Below, one piece after another: positions 36,140-43,797 of a DNA stretch of 64,000 nt. A model generated the notes under the pieces. The model was not told the DNA's origin. It made no database searches and saw nothing but the letters and a program-made list of their open reading frames with translations. The first letter of the stretch is position 1. Each line of letters begins with the position of its first letter. Made by a program: the position numbers and the translations under genes. The DNA is from a virus. Location: positions 62,001 to 126,000 of the IMG/VR virus record IMGVR_UViG_3300020469_000008. The stretch is one strand, 5' to 3'.

Positions 36140-36602
36140 TGAAGAAAACGAGTTAACCTTTCAAGTACAAGTTGAAGGTACACGACCAGGAACAGCAAAA
36201 TGCAGATTGATGTTAGAATCAAAAAACATGATGTTAGCTTTTGAAGGACAAAGCACGGGGGATGAAGTTGCTGTTACTTTACCTCCATTAGATCACATTA
36301 TAAAGGAGGGAATCTACGATATGACTTTAGAAGTCGTCGTAGATGATCGATTTTTTGAACCTCTTAAATTGCAAGGTGCATTTGAAAAGAGACTTAAGGT
36401 GACTGCAGAAGCAGTGACAGTTAGATCAAAACCAAAAGTTAAAACATCAGCTTCTCTCGTAGAGGTTAATAGCAAAAATAAAACAGGAAGAGTCAGAGTA
36501 AATAATAGAAAAAGAGAAAGGGTCATTAAAGAAACTAAAGAAAAGTTAACAGACCAGGACATTAGGAATATAATTAAAAAGCTTGCAAAGGGAAGTAAAT
36601 GA
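36114..36602 (+). CDS. Putative prohead/virion assembly protein with beta domain and basic tail
   Basis: 162 residues, start supported by GAGGA. Residues 1-90 alternate strands (ELTFQVQVEGTRPGTAKCRL, GIYDMTLEVVVDDRFFEPLK) like an Ig-type sandwich. The segment YDMTLEVVVDDRFFEPL recalls small proteins encoded in T4-like marine phage structural clusters. The C-terminus is Lys/Arg-rich and helical (RERVIKETKEKLTDQDIRNI). It overlaps the next gene (ATGA). The role is unknown. Confidence 0.5.
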   Translation: MSTIELMIDEENELTFQVQVEGTRPGTAKCRLMLESKNMMLAFEGQSTGDEVAVTLPPLDHIIKEGIYDMTLEVVVDDRFFEPLKLQGAFEKRLKVTAEAVTVRSKPKVKTSASLVEVNSKNKTGRVRVNNRKRERVIKETKEKLTDQDIRNIIKKLAKGSK

Positions 36603-36826
36603 AATTATTAATTGTCTATTTTATTATCGGTTTTTTCTTAGCTTATTTACATAATCATCAATTATCTACAGTGAAAATGATTCCATCAAAAGTTGACTTA
36701 AAAATGAGAAATAAAATCAAAAAGAAGCAGAAACAACTTGAACTCTACATTAAAATGTGTCCAGTATGGCCGCTGTTACTTATAAAAGAATTATATGATG
36801 AAATACAAGAGAGAAGACAGGGTTAA
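36599..36826 (+). CDS. Small membrane-anchored basic protein
   Basis: 75 residues; ATG overlaps the previous stop. An N-terminal hydrophobic segment (LLIVYFIIGFFLAYLH, residues 3-18) is followed by a Lys-rich helix (KMRNKIKKKQKQLELYIK). No cleavable signal site is evident, so it is probably an N-in or N-out single-pass membrane protein. It overlaps the next gene by 32 bases. The function is unknown. Confidence 0.55.
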   Translation: MKLLIVYFIIGFFLAYLHNHQLSTVKMIPSKVDLKMRNKIKKKQKQLELYIKMCPVWPLLLIKELYDEIQERRQG

Positions 36827-37538
36827 GATACTTGAATACAAATTTATTTTTGAAGAAGAATTGCAAGTTAAAAATGAATATGAAGAAGGTAATGCAGATT
36901 TAAATTATCGACTTTCCTTTTTTAGAAAAAAATTACATGATCAAAAAGTGCCCCAAGAAGAAAAAGATCGCTATGATAAAACTTTTATGGGGAATGTAAG
37001 TAGTAATGATCCTCACATCACTGATATAACAACACCAGATACACCAGGATTGACGCAGAGTGCAAACAAAGCAAGTAATGATATAAAACCTTGGGCAAAA
37101 AAACTTTATCGTCAGATCGTAATGGTGACACACCCAGATAAAACTTTGGAAATACCATCAGAGCATTTAAGACAACAACTTACAAATCAATACAGGATTA
37201 CTCAGAATGCTTATAGTGAAGAATTATATAGTGATTTGCTGATGGTGGGTTTTGACTTGAATTTGTCATTGCCAGATAATGTCGTCGACGAAGAAATAAC
37301 ACCCACTAGTAACTTTAAAAAAGAAAATATTTCTAAAATAAAATCACTCATTGCTTGGCAGTGGTATCATGTACCACCTGAACAAAAAGACGCAGAGCTT
37401 AAAAAAATACTTGCGCATATGGGCTTTGAATTTAAAGACAGCGATGTCAAAAACGTTGTAAAAAGGCGATATGTCAAAAGAAAAACAGGAACCAGACCCC
37501 ATAATTTGAGACGTAATAGACGTAATTCTTTAAAATAG
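36795..37538 (+). CDS. J-domain-like protein
   Basis: 247 residues. Residues about 97-150 read KPWAKKLYRQIVMVTHPDKT followed by a helix with RQQLTNQYRITQNAYSE. This is a J-domain layout: basic helix II, invariant His-Pro-Asp (113-115), and helix III. J-domains recruit and activate DnaK-type Hsp70. The N-terminal 90 residues are polar and helical and the C-terminus is strongly basic (KRRYVKRKTGTRPHNLRRNR). Located at the end of the fibre/structural cluster, it may direct host DnaK to virion assembly. No zinc-finger domain of classical DnaJ is present. Confidence 0.7.
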   Translation: MMKYKREDRVKILEYKFIFEEELQVKNEYEEGNADLNYRLSFFRKKLHDQKVPQEEKDRYDKTFMGNVSSNDPHITDITTPDTPGLTQSANKASNDIKPWAKKLYRQIVMVTHPDKTLEIPSEHLRQQLTNQYRITQNAYSEELYSDLLMVGFDLNLSLPDNVVDEEITPTSNFKKENISKIKSLIAWQWYHVPPEQKDAELKKILAHMGFEFKDSDVKNVVKRRYVKRKTGTRPHNLRRNRRNSLK

Positions 37539-37546
37539 TTAAAATT

Positions 37547-38458
37547 TTAAGCAGTTGCAGCATCAGCTGCTGCTGAAAATAACATTCCAGCCACATTTGA
37601 TGAACCTGGGAATATTAAATCAAAACCAGCTTTAGCAAAATCATTTGCAGCTTGTTTCGCAGCAGACTTGCCTTCTTTTACGTCCCCAGCTGTCTTTTGA
37701 ATATATTCTAACATTTCTGTATATAACTTTTCTGGAGCGTTTTCTAATTCTTTCTTTTGTCTTTTAAATTCTTTTTTAATTTCATCGAAAAAATTAGAGC
37801 TAATTACACCATCTGTTAATAGATCCAAAGCAACGCCTTCTTGTTTCATTGAGACTTTATTATCTTTGACTTCTATAAGCTCAGCAGCTAAATGCTGAAT
37901 CATTTCCTTTTCACCGTAATTCTTGATACCTAAATTAGCAGTTACTTCGGCAAACCCATCTTTACTATCAAAGTCTGAATCAGTTAAATCCATACCATAC
38001 TGTTTTACTCTTTTAGCTCTGTCACTATTTAGGTCGTCATACATCTTGCGCAAATTTCTTAATGCCCCTTCGACAGTACTTAAATTGTCAATTGTATTAA
38101 TTAATATTGCCGGTACTATTGAGTAAGCTGCAATAACAGCCGCGCCTAAACCAAAGGCACTCGCTCCGGCCGCTAAGCTTTCTCCAGACAAAAAACCGAT
38201 CTTTGATAATGCTCCACCGTATTTTGCAAGATAATCATCAAAATTACTAGTTGTAACTTTTTTAACTACGTCGTCCAGCACACTTAATGAGTTATTGAAA
38301 TCTGAGAGTATACTTTGGTCTGTAATTATGTCCTTCGCTACAAAATTAGCAAACTCACCTGATACTGACTTAAGCTCGTTAAGCATTTGGCTATTTCTTT
38401 TATTAGCAAATAGAAACTCTAGAATTATTGTATTGAGTTGTCTTTTTGAAATTTTCAT
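37547..38458 (-). CDS. Tag-bearing (putative capsid-targeted) protein with hydrophobic core
   Basis: 303 residues on the minus strand. The start at 38458 is fixed by GGAG six bases upstream on that strand; a longer in-frame extension to 38527 lacks such a site. The N-terminus MKISKRQLNTIILEFLFANK is the shared tag, with ILE14|F15. A central Ala/Gly-rich hydrophobic region of about 30 residues (AAGASAFGLGAAVIAAYSIV and beyond) could form a membrane hairpin. A second small-residue segment closes the C-terminus (FPGSSNVAGMLFSAAADAAT). It is one of only two minus-strand genes, convergent with the J-protein gene. It may be an ejected membrane-active protein. Confidence 0.65.
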   Translation of the reverse strand: MKISKRQLNTIILEFLFANKRNSQMLNELKSVSGEFANFVAKDIITDQSILSDFNNSLSVLDDVVKKVTTSNFDDYLAKYGGALSKIGFLSGESLAAGASAFGLGAAVIAAYSIVPAILINTIDNLSTVEGALRNLRKMYDDLNSDRAKRVKQYGMDLTDSDFDSKDGFAEVTANLGIKNYGEKEMIQHLAAELIEVKDNKVSMKQEGVALDLLTDGVISSNFFDEIKKEFKRQKKELENAPEKLYTEMLEYIQKTAGDVKEGKSAAKQAANDFAKAGFDLIFPGSSNVAGMLFSAAADAATA

Positions 38459-38514
38459 GTAAAACTCCGCCTTATTCGTTAATATTAATATATATCTTTT
38501 TAATTGGAAAATAA

Positions 38515-38928
38515 ATGTTAATTTCACCTTTTGGATTACTCCAAGAACAACTAAATAAAGATCCTTGGAAGATCTTTGTTTGTTGTATATTCTGCAACCT
38601 TACAAAAAGAAGAGCGTCAGAACCCTATTTTTGGAAGTTTCTACAGAAATGGCCAACGCCGCTAGCTGCTTCTGATCTAAATGAAAACGAGTTGAAAGAA
38701 TTAATTCAACCTTTAGGCTTAGTTGATAGGCGAACAAAGGCTTTAAAAAAGATGTCATCTGATTATTTAAAAAAAGACTGGGAAGACGATGCCACTAAAT
38801 TATATGGTATTGGTAAATATGGCTCAGATGCGTATAGAATATTCGTAAAAGAAGAATGGCGCGAAGTCATTCCTACTGATAGTGCACTTAAAAATTATAA
38901 ATCTTGGCTGGAGGAAATAAATGCCTGA
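38515..38928 (+). CDS. MBD4-like HhH-GPD DNA glycosylase
   Basis: 137 residues, essentially the bare glycosylase domain. The sequence follows the catalytic domain of eukaryotic and bacterial MBD4-like enzymes throughout: LLQEQLNKDPWKIFVCCIFC, NLTKRRASEPYFWKFL, LIQPLGLVDRRTKALKKMS, the helix-hairpin-helix LYGIGKYGSDAYRIF (97-111), and EWREVIPTDSALKNYKSWL with the catalytic Asp at 122. It lacks the Fe-S cluster cysteines of EndoIII, as MBD4 does. The expected substrates are T or U opposite G, products of cytosine or methylcytosine deamination. It overlaps the Fpg-like gene by eight bases, making a two-gene base excision repair unit. Confidence 0.82.
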   Translation: MLISPFGLLQEQLNKDPWKIFVCCIFCNLTKRRASEPYFWKFLQKWPTPLAASDLNENELKELIQPLGLVDRRTKALKKMSSDYLKKDWEDDATKLYGIGKYGSDAYRIFVKEEWREVIPTDSALKNYKSWLEEINA

Positions 38929-39727
38929 AGGACCCGAAGTAAAAACAACTGTTGATTTTTTAAAATCATATGAAGGAAATATTCTCACAAAACTAACAGT
39001 TTTGTCTGGAAGATACACCAAAAAGCCTATTGTCAACATTAACAACCCATCTTGGAGACTCCCTTTAAATTTAGAATCTGTAGACTGTAAAGGTAAGTTT
39101 ATATACTTTTGTTTGCAAGAAAATGTTTACTTTTTTAACACGTTAGGTATGACTGGTATGTGGTCAAATAGTGCATCGAATCATGCTCGAATCAAATTAG
39201 ATTTTGACGGTGAAGCAGCACCATTATATTATAATGATGTTAGAAATTTCGGTACTTTTAAAATCGCTTTGCTTAAAAAAGACTTAGACAAAAAGTTAAA
39301 ATCAATTGGACCTGACTTTCTTAAAGACGGCTGGGGCCCAAATTATTTTTATAGAATTCTTAAAAAGAATTCTCATAAAACAATAACAGAATTTTTAATG
39401 AATCAAAAAAATGTAAGTGGGATAGGCAACTACTTGAAAGCTGAATGTTTATATGAAGCAAAAATATCACCACATCGTTTTTGTGCCCATATAACATCAG
39501 AAGAGTCTGACAGGTTATTCCACGCTTGCAGGCGCATCATACAATTATCTTATAAAACGGGCGGCGCAACGATTCAGAACTATCGTAAGCCAAACGGAAA
39601 AAAAGGTTTGTACAGTCAGCGCTTTGCTGTGTATAATCAAAAAACTGCACCTTGTGGTAATAAAATTATTAAAGAAAAAACTCTTGATAAAAGGACCACA
39701 CATTGGGTGCCAGCCATTCAAAAGTAA
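38921..39727 (+). CDS. Fpg/Nei-family DNA glycosylase lacking the zinc finger cysteines
   Basis: 268 residues, ATG behind GGAGG. It begins MPEGPEV, giving the catalytic Pro2 and Glu3 of formamidopyrimidine-DNA glycosylases. The helix-two-turn-helix NQKNVSGIGNYLKAECLYEA is intact. The C-terminal hairpin keeps FAVYNQKTAPCGNK and TTHWVPAIQK, but only one of the four zinc-binding cysteines remains, so it is probably zincless, as in some plant and mimivirus relatives. It would remove oxidised purines such as 8-oxoguanine, consistent with the oxidative-defence genes elsewhere in the window. Confidence 0.88.
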   Translation: MPEGPEVKTTVDFLKSYEGNILTKLTVLSGRYTKKPIVNINNPSWRLPLNLESVDCKGKFIYFCLQENVYFFNTLGMTGMWSNSASNHARIKLDFDGEAAPLYYNDVRNFGTFKIALLKKDLDKKLKSIGPDFLKDGWGPNYFYRILKKNSHKTITEFLMNQKNVSGIGNYLKAECLYEAKISPHRFCAHITSEESDRLFHACRRIIQLSYKTGGATIQNYRKPNGKKGLYSQRFAVYNQKTAPCGNKIIKEKTLDKRTTHWVPAIQK

Positions 39728-39736
39728 GGAGATATT

Positions 39737-39964
39737 ATGAATGAAAATGTAAAACTGAATGATAGCGTAATCGCACACTTTGTTAAACTTTTACAGTTAG
39801 GATTATTAACAGGTACAGATATTGTTGACCATTTTAGAATGGTTAGACTCACTGTAGAAGAGGATGAATTATTTCTCAACAAAGAATACGAAGAAAATCA
39901 AGAAGAAAACATCAACAAGATGCTCCAGCAAGTAACAGAGAATTCAGAAACACAGGAACAGTAA
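39737..39964 (+). CDS. Small phage protein of unknown function
   Basis: 75 residues behind AAGGAG. It has a helical start (DSVIAHFVKLLQLGLLTGTD) followed by VDHFRMVRLTVEEDELFLNK and a Glu/Asn-rich tail. Similar short acidic proteins occur next to dUTPase-like genes in phages, but no function is known. It overlaps the next gene by one base (TAATG). Confidence 0.6.
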   Translation: MNENVKLNDSVIAHFVKLLQLGLLTGTDIVDHFRMVRLTVEEDELFLNKEYEENQEENINKMLQQVTENSETQEQ

Positions 39965-40344
39965 TGAAAGAATGTAAACTTGAAGAAATGTTTAAATTAA
40001 GACTGTCTTTTATGAAAACTATGAAAGAGGTTATTCCAGGGTCATATCCAGATTTTCCTGTTGACATCTCAGAAAAAGCATCTCAGCAAGTTTGTCGTGA
40101 TTTAGCACTTAAAGGTGTTGAAGAAATGTTTGAAGCATTACAACATTTAAAAAACTGGAAACCACATCGTGTTACAAACATTGAGCATACACTTGATAGA
40201 GAAGAGTTCTTAGAAGAGATTGTCGATGCACTAAACTATTTCTTTGCGATGTTAATAGTAACTGGGTTTGATGAAAAAGAATTGTTTACTGCATATTTAA
40301 AAAAGGATGAGAAAATAAGACAACGTCTTACTAATGGTTACTGA
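39964..40344 (+). CDS. All-alpha NTP pyrophosphatase (dUTPase/MazG-like)
   Basis: 126 residues. Metal-binding motifs of the all-alpha NTP-PPase superfamily are visible: VEEMFEALQHL on one helix and REEFLEEIVDALNYFFAML (ExxxD) on the next. Early KLEEMFKLRLSFMKTM fits dimeric dUTPase-like proteins of phages. It would hydrolyse dUTP or related nucleotides to the monophosphate, feeding the ThyX step encoded nearby and keeping uracil out of DNA. The ends overlap both neighbours. Confidence 0.75.
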   Translation: MKECKLEEMFKLRLSFMKTMKEVIPGSYPDFPVDISEKASQQVCRDLALKGVEEMFEALQHLKNWKPHRVTNIEHTLDREEFLEEIVDALNYFFAMLIVTGFDEKELFTAYLKKDEKIRQRLTNGY

Positions 40345-40603
40345 GGTGGTAGTGGAATCAAACGTGACATTTAATGGTAAAAAAACAGATTTGTCCTTTG
40401 AGGAAATCAAAGTAAAGGTCGATCTGTATGGTTCTTTTTCAGGATCAATTAATGCAGGAAATACAATGTTTTTATTTAACAATGTAAAGTCTGAAGATTT
40501 TCAGTATTATGTAGATACCTTTAAAAAACATTTAAACCAACAAACCGAAGCTGAGGTGACCTTTGACATTCAAACAAATGCTATTGAAACAATTACAATA
40601 TAA
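40334..40603 (+). CDS. Hypothetical small beta-rich protein
   Basis: 89 residues from ATG 40334, inside the end of the dUTPase-like gene; GTG 40352, with GAGGT before it, is an alternative start giving 83 residues. The sequence alternates short strands (VESNVTFNGKK, EIKVKVDLYGSFSGSI, NTMFLFNNVKS) with one helix. No family is recognised. It overlaps the next gene by 41 bases, so translation is probably coupled. Confidence 0.55.
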   Translation: MVTEVVVESNVTFNGKKTDLSFEEIKVKVDLYGSFSGSINAGNTMFLFNNVKSEDFQYYVDTFKKHLNQQTEAEVTFDIQTNAIETITI

Positions 40604-41507
40604 CAAAAAAATTGTTGGCCCCGGTGATCAATTATCACAAGAATTAAAAGAGAAGATAACACAAGATAATGTACTATGTGCACACGCAGAACTAAGTGCG
40701 TTAGTAAATGCAACTAACTATAAAAACCACCATCAACATTCAGAACCCCTAGCTAATAGAAGAACTGTTTTGTATGAGACGGTTGATGTTATTAGATATA
40801 TGATGGCAACACTGAATACATGGGAGATAACATCCTCAGAGTTTGAAAGGGCTTTTGAGAAAAAGGATGTTTATCTTAATAAGCATTACGAGCTGCAGCA
40901 GAAAAAATGGACCGGACAACCTGTTGCAATTGTTGATATTGATGATGTTCTAGCTAATTTTCGAGTTGGTTTCTCTGATTGGCTGTATGAAAAATTTGGT
41001 GTAAGGGCAGATGTAGATTCTAAAGAATATTACTTTATCACAGCACTTTCAAAAATTAACCTTAACTCTGAATCTGTATTTAAGATGTTTCTTGACGACG
41101 AAGGATTTGCAAACTTAACTATAGACACTGACAATTTAGAAATTCTGTGGCAATTAAAGAATAGAGGATACTGGATTCATCTTCTAACAGCACGACCAGA
41201 AGAAGAACTCCAATGTTTGTATGACACGTATTTTTGGATCTGGCAACAAAATATTCCGTGTGATGCAATAAGCTTTTCACCTGAAAAGTTTAGATGGTGT
41301 GCTAAATCAAAATACTATGATGCAGGTGCAATTAAATTCGCAATTGATGATGCACCAAAACATGCTGAAGATTACGCAAAACACGGAATTAAATGTTTGG
41401 TACCTAATAAATCATATAACGAGCATTTAAGCCATCAAGATATCTTTCATTTTAATACTTATAGTCAAGCTATTTCCATTTTAAAGAGTGAAAATTTATT
41501 AAGGTGA
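40563..41507 (+). CDS. Fusion of MazG/dUTPase-like domain with HAD-family nucleotidase
   Basis: 314 residues. I accept TTG 40563 because GAGGTG is correctly placed; ATG 40578 is an alternative. Residues about 20-110 resemble an all-alpha NTP-PPase (HAELSALVNATNY and LYETVDVIRYMMATLN with E/D metal ligands). Residues from 120 are a HAD hydrolase with AIVDIDDVLANF (nucleophile Asp125, acid Asp127), a WIHLLTARP motif II and FAIDDAPKHAEDYA motif IV. This resembles 5'(3')-deoxynucleotidases. The fused enzyme could take a dNTP to a monophosphate and then a nucleoside. The natural fusion in this order is unusual. Confidence 0.75.
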   Translation: MTFKQMLLKQLQYNKKIVGPGDQLSQELKEKITQDNVLCAHAELSALVNATNYKNHHQHSEPLANRRTVLYETVDVIRYMMATLNTWEITSSEFERAFEKKDVYLNKHYELQQKKWTGQPVAIVDIDDVLANFRVGFSDWLYEKFGVRADVDSKEYYFITALSKINLNSESVFKMFLDDEGFANLTIDTDNLEILWQLKNRGYWIHLLTARPEEELQCLYDTYFWIWQQNIPCDAISFSPEKFRWCAKSKYYDAGAIKFAIDDAPKHAEDYAKHGIKCLVPNKSYNEHLSHQDIFHFNTYSQAISILKSENLLR

Positions 41508-41510
41508 AGA

Positions 41511-42413
41511 ATGAGATTATCGAAAAGCCAGTTAAGTCTAATTATTGAAAACTATTTATTAGAAAGCGTTAATACAGAATCTATACGTTCTGAATTTGAA
41601 AAAGCAAGAGATCAACTTAAACAAGAATTTTTAAATTCAGATAAATTTGATAAAGTTGTAAGGGCTAGTGTTGGTAAAGGTTTAGACATGACGCATCTTT
41701 ATGTAGTTCCAAAAGATGATCCAATCAATAAGAATCCTGAGTTTTCTGCTTATGAAGGTTATGCACTTCACGTAAAATTTGTAAGGGGTGAAGAAAGACC
41801 TAAAAAAGAATATTTTGATACGGACATAATAAAAGACAAAGAATTGGAAAGCAAGTTTAGTTCAAAGCCTATTGTAAATCCAATTGTTGTTATATTTGAA
41901 AAAAATATAAAATCAAAAATTAGCCTTAAGCGCTTATTACTTCATGAGCTCGGTCACGTAAAAAACAATTTTTTAAAGTTTTATGCCGGAATAGATTTGA
42001 ATGTTAATGAGGTTCGAGCGGTACTTCGAAAAGATTTTCAAGGAAAGTCTATCGGTAAAATTGTAAATATACTTAGATCTGAAAAGCGCTTAGGTAGAAT
42101 TAACCCACCAGGTTTTTTAAGGCTAGTAGAACGACTTAAAAAATATTATGATGGCGTTTTTGCAGATCCAGCAGATGAATTATCAGTTGACGAGTTTGCT
42201 GTTAGAATATCGGCTTTGCAAAGAGACATTGTTGCGCAAGCTTCAGTTTCACCCCGTGCTGAAGAAGTTATGTCATTTACAAAAATGGAACGTAAATATG
42301 GGATAGACGCAGCCGGCTTAGCACTATTTTTGGAAAAAAATGTTACATTTGAAAAGATACAAGCAGTGGCACAAAACATTAAAAAAAGTAACACAAAAAG
42401 TGCAACAGGGTAA
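41511..42413 (+). CDS. Tag-bearing zinc metallopeptidase-like protein (putative virion protease)
   Basis: 300 residues. The N-terminus MRLSKSQLSLIIENYLLESV is the shared tag with likely cleavage at LLE18|S19. A zincin motif, LLLHELGHVKNNF, lies at residues 142-154 (HELGH 145-149), preceded by a strand (PIVVIFEKN) as in metallopeptidases. A third zinc ligand could come from the downstream helices, for example Glu in DPADELSVDEFAVR, a gluzincin-like arrangement. It is the clearest enzymatic cargo among the tagged proteins. It sits between nucleotide-metabolism genes, four bases after the HAD fusion. Confidence 0.72.
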   Translation: MRLSKSQLSLIIENYLLESVNTESIRSEFEKARDQLKQEFLNSDKFDKVVRASVGKGLDMTHLYVVPKDDPINKNPEFSAYEGYALHVKFVRGEERPKKEYFDTDIIKDKELESKFSSKPIVNPIVVIFEKNIKSKISLKRLLLHELGHVKNNFLKFYAGIDLNVNEVRAVLRKDFQGKSIGKIVNILRSEKRLGRINPPGFLRLVERLKKYYDGVFADPADELSVDEFAVRISALQRDIVAQASVSPRAEEVMSFTKMERKYGIDAAGLALFLEKNVTFEKIQAVAQNIKKSNTKSATG

Positions 42414-42473
42414 AATATTGTGTATAATAATAATGTGGATAACACAACAAACTAAAACTAATCAGGAGAAAAA

Positions 42474-42707
42474 ATGTTACTATTAATTTTAAATTTGTCA
42501 ATCGCTTCAGCACAAGAAACAGATAAAAATGTTCGCTACAACAAAAGAACAGAAATTGATTTTGAAGGCTTAGATATTACAGGTGAAATGATAAAGCCGA
42601 CAGGTGCTCTAGTTCAGTCTAGACAAACTGCTAAGTTTAATCCGTTGATCAAGATTAGAACAGACTTTAACCTAGAAATGGCACAGTCTATAAACAACGT
42701 TAAATAA
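42474..42707 (+). CDS. Small secreted/periplasmic protein
   Basis: 77 residues, ATG behind CAGGAG. Residues 1-13 (MLLLILNLSIASA) form a short signal peptide with an Ala-x-Ala-type site before QETDK. The mature part contains RTEIDFEGLDITGEMIKPTG and KFNPLIKIRTDF. This resembles, from memory, small exported proteins of Deltaproteobacteria and Bdellovibrionota linked to envelope or gliding machinery; that similarity is weak evidence. It has a TATAAT at 42423-42428 upstream and a strong terminator downstream, so it is a separate transcription unit. The function is unknown. Confidence 0.6.
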   Translation: MLLLILNLSIASAQETDKNVRYNKRTEIDFEGLDITGEMIKPTGALVQSRQTAKFNPLIKIRTDFNLEMAQSINNVK

Positions 42708-42730
42708 TTAGTTCTTTTCAAACAGCAAAT

Positions 42731-42757
42731 GGCAGCATAAAAAATGCTGCCTTTTTT
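42731..42757 (+). terminator. Terminator upstream of thyX
   Basis: Perfect 8-bp stem GGCAGCAT / ATGCTGCC (42731-42738 and 42744-42751) with an A5 loop and six T residues. Confidence 0.92.
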
Positions 42758-42784
42758 GTATATTTTGTTAAATTTTGATATTAT
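42756..42784 (+). promoter_or_regulatory. Probable promoter for thyX
   Basis: TTGTAT (42756-42761) and TATTAT (42779-42784) are separated by 17 bases, immediately after the terminator and 28 bases before the thyX start. The match to sigma70 boxes is moderate. Confidence 0.45.
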
Positions 42785-42812
42785 AAAAAGCAATTAAAAA
42801 AAAGGAGATTCT

Positions 42813-43796
42813 ATGCCACAAAATCTAGATTTAAAACCTGTCGACTTACCAATGGAGTTGAAGTTTGGTCAAGAACCACACACAATTTTCCATAACAATC
42901 TTGAACATCTTAAGGTAGAACTTATCGATGCTCCTACACGCTCACAAGCATTAAATGTTGCTTGGCAATATGTAAAAGCAACTTGGGCTGATCATCATGA
43001 TGAGACAAATCCAAGCACAACTAGTCTTAAAGAATTGTCTGCAAATCTCGAGGATGTGCTCTGTTTCCGCGCGCTACCAACACCAATGGAATGCCTAGGG
43101 TTTACTTTTAAGTTGTCTGGCTTGTCATTTCAAGAGGTTACACACATTATTCGACATCGAGCGGGTTCTTTCGCAGCTCAATGTACTGGTGATCGCGATT
43201 TACGTGACGATCCTGCAGTTATTCCTGAAGCAGTACAAAACTCTCCTGAGTTTCTGGAAAGATATAAAAGAATTGTGCGTGATTCAAAGCAACTTTACGC
43301 AGACATGACAGATTCAAAAGATGTATCAATGATGGATGCAAGAATGATTCTTCCAAAGGCAATGACATCATTTTATCTGATGCGTCTTAATCTCAAAGAT
43401 TTGTTAGGTTTTATTGCACAACGTCAAGATATGCAAATCCAACCTGCAGCAGATAATTTACTTGCCGTTTACATGGCACGTGAAGTTTTAAAAGTTTTAC
43501 CTGAGGCATCAGCAAGGATTGATTTCAACAAACCAGATATGCACTACATTAAAACGTTCCGTGTACCTGATGGTAAAGGTGGAGAAACATCGCGAGGCAC
43601 AAATCTGTACTGGCCTGAACCTAAGAATGATAAATTTGATTATCATCCTAACGATACAATTTATCAGTCACGCCGAGAGGATATTAACGGTACACATAAT
43701 CCAGGTACAGAAACAGTTTTCACACAATTGTGGAATGAAACATTAACAGAAATCGATGCAATTAAAGCGTCATACAATCAATTTATGGGGAAATAA
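42813..43796 (+). CDS. thyX: FAD-dependent thymidylate synthase
   Basis: 327 residues, ATG behind AAGGAG. The ThyX motif starts IIRHRAGSF (114-120), with the RHR and Ser of RHRxxSxNExSxR, though the following residues are AAQCTGDRD and so diverge from the strict consensus. A second conserved block, ARMILPKAMTSFYLMRLNLK followed by DLLGFIAQRQDMQIQPAADN, carries the folate/dUMP-site residues. It makes dTMP from dUMP using FAD and NADPH. It is longer than typical bacterial ThyX (about 220-250) because of a C-terminal extension from about residue 245. It pairs with the adjacent deoxyribosyltransferase and downstream kinases. Confidence 0.85.
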   Translation: MPQNLDLKPVDLPMELKFGQEPHTIFHNNLEHLKVELIDAPTRSQALNVAWQYVKATWADHHDETNPSTTSLKELSANLEDVLCFRALPTPMECLGFTFKLSGLSFQEVTHIIRHRAGSFAAQCTGDRDLRDDPAVIPEAVQNSPEFLERYKRIVRDSKQLYADMTDSKDVSMMDARMILPKAMTSFYLMRLNLKDLLGFIAQRQDMQIQPAADNLLAVYMAREVLKVLPEASARIDFNKPDMHYIKTFRVPDGKGGETSRGTNLYWPEPKNDKFDYHPNDTIYQSRREDINGTHNPGTETVFTQLWNETLTEIDAIKASYNQFMGK

Positions 43797-43797
43797 T

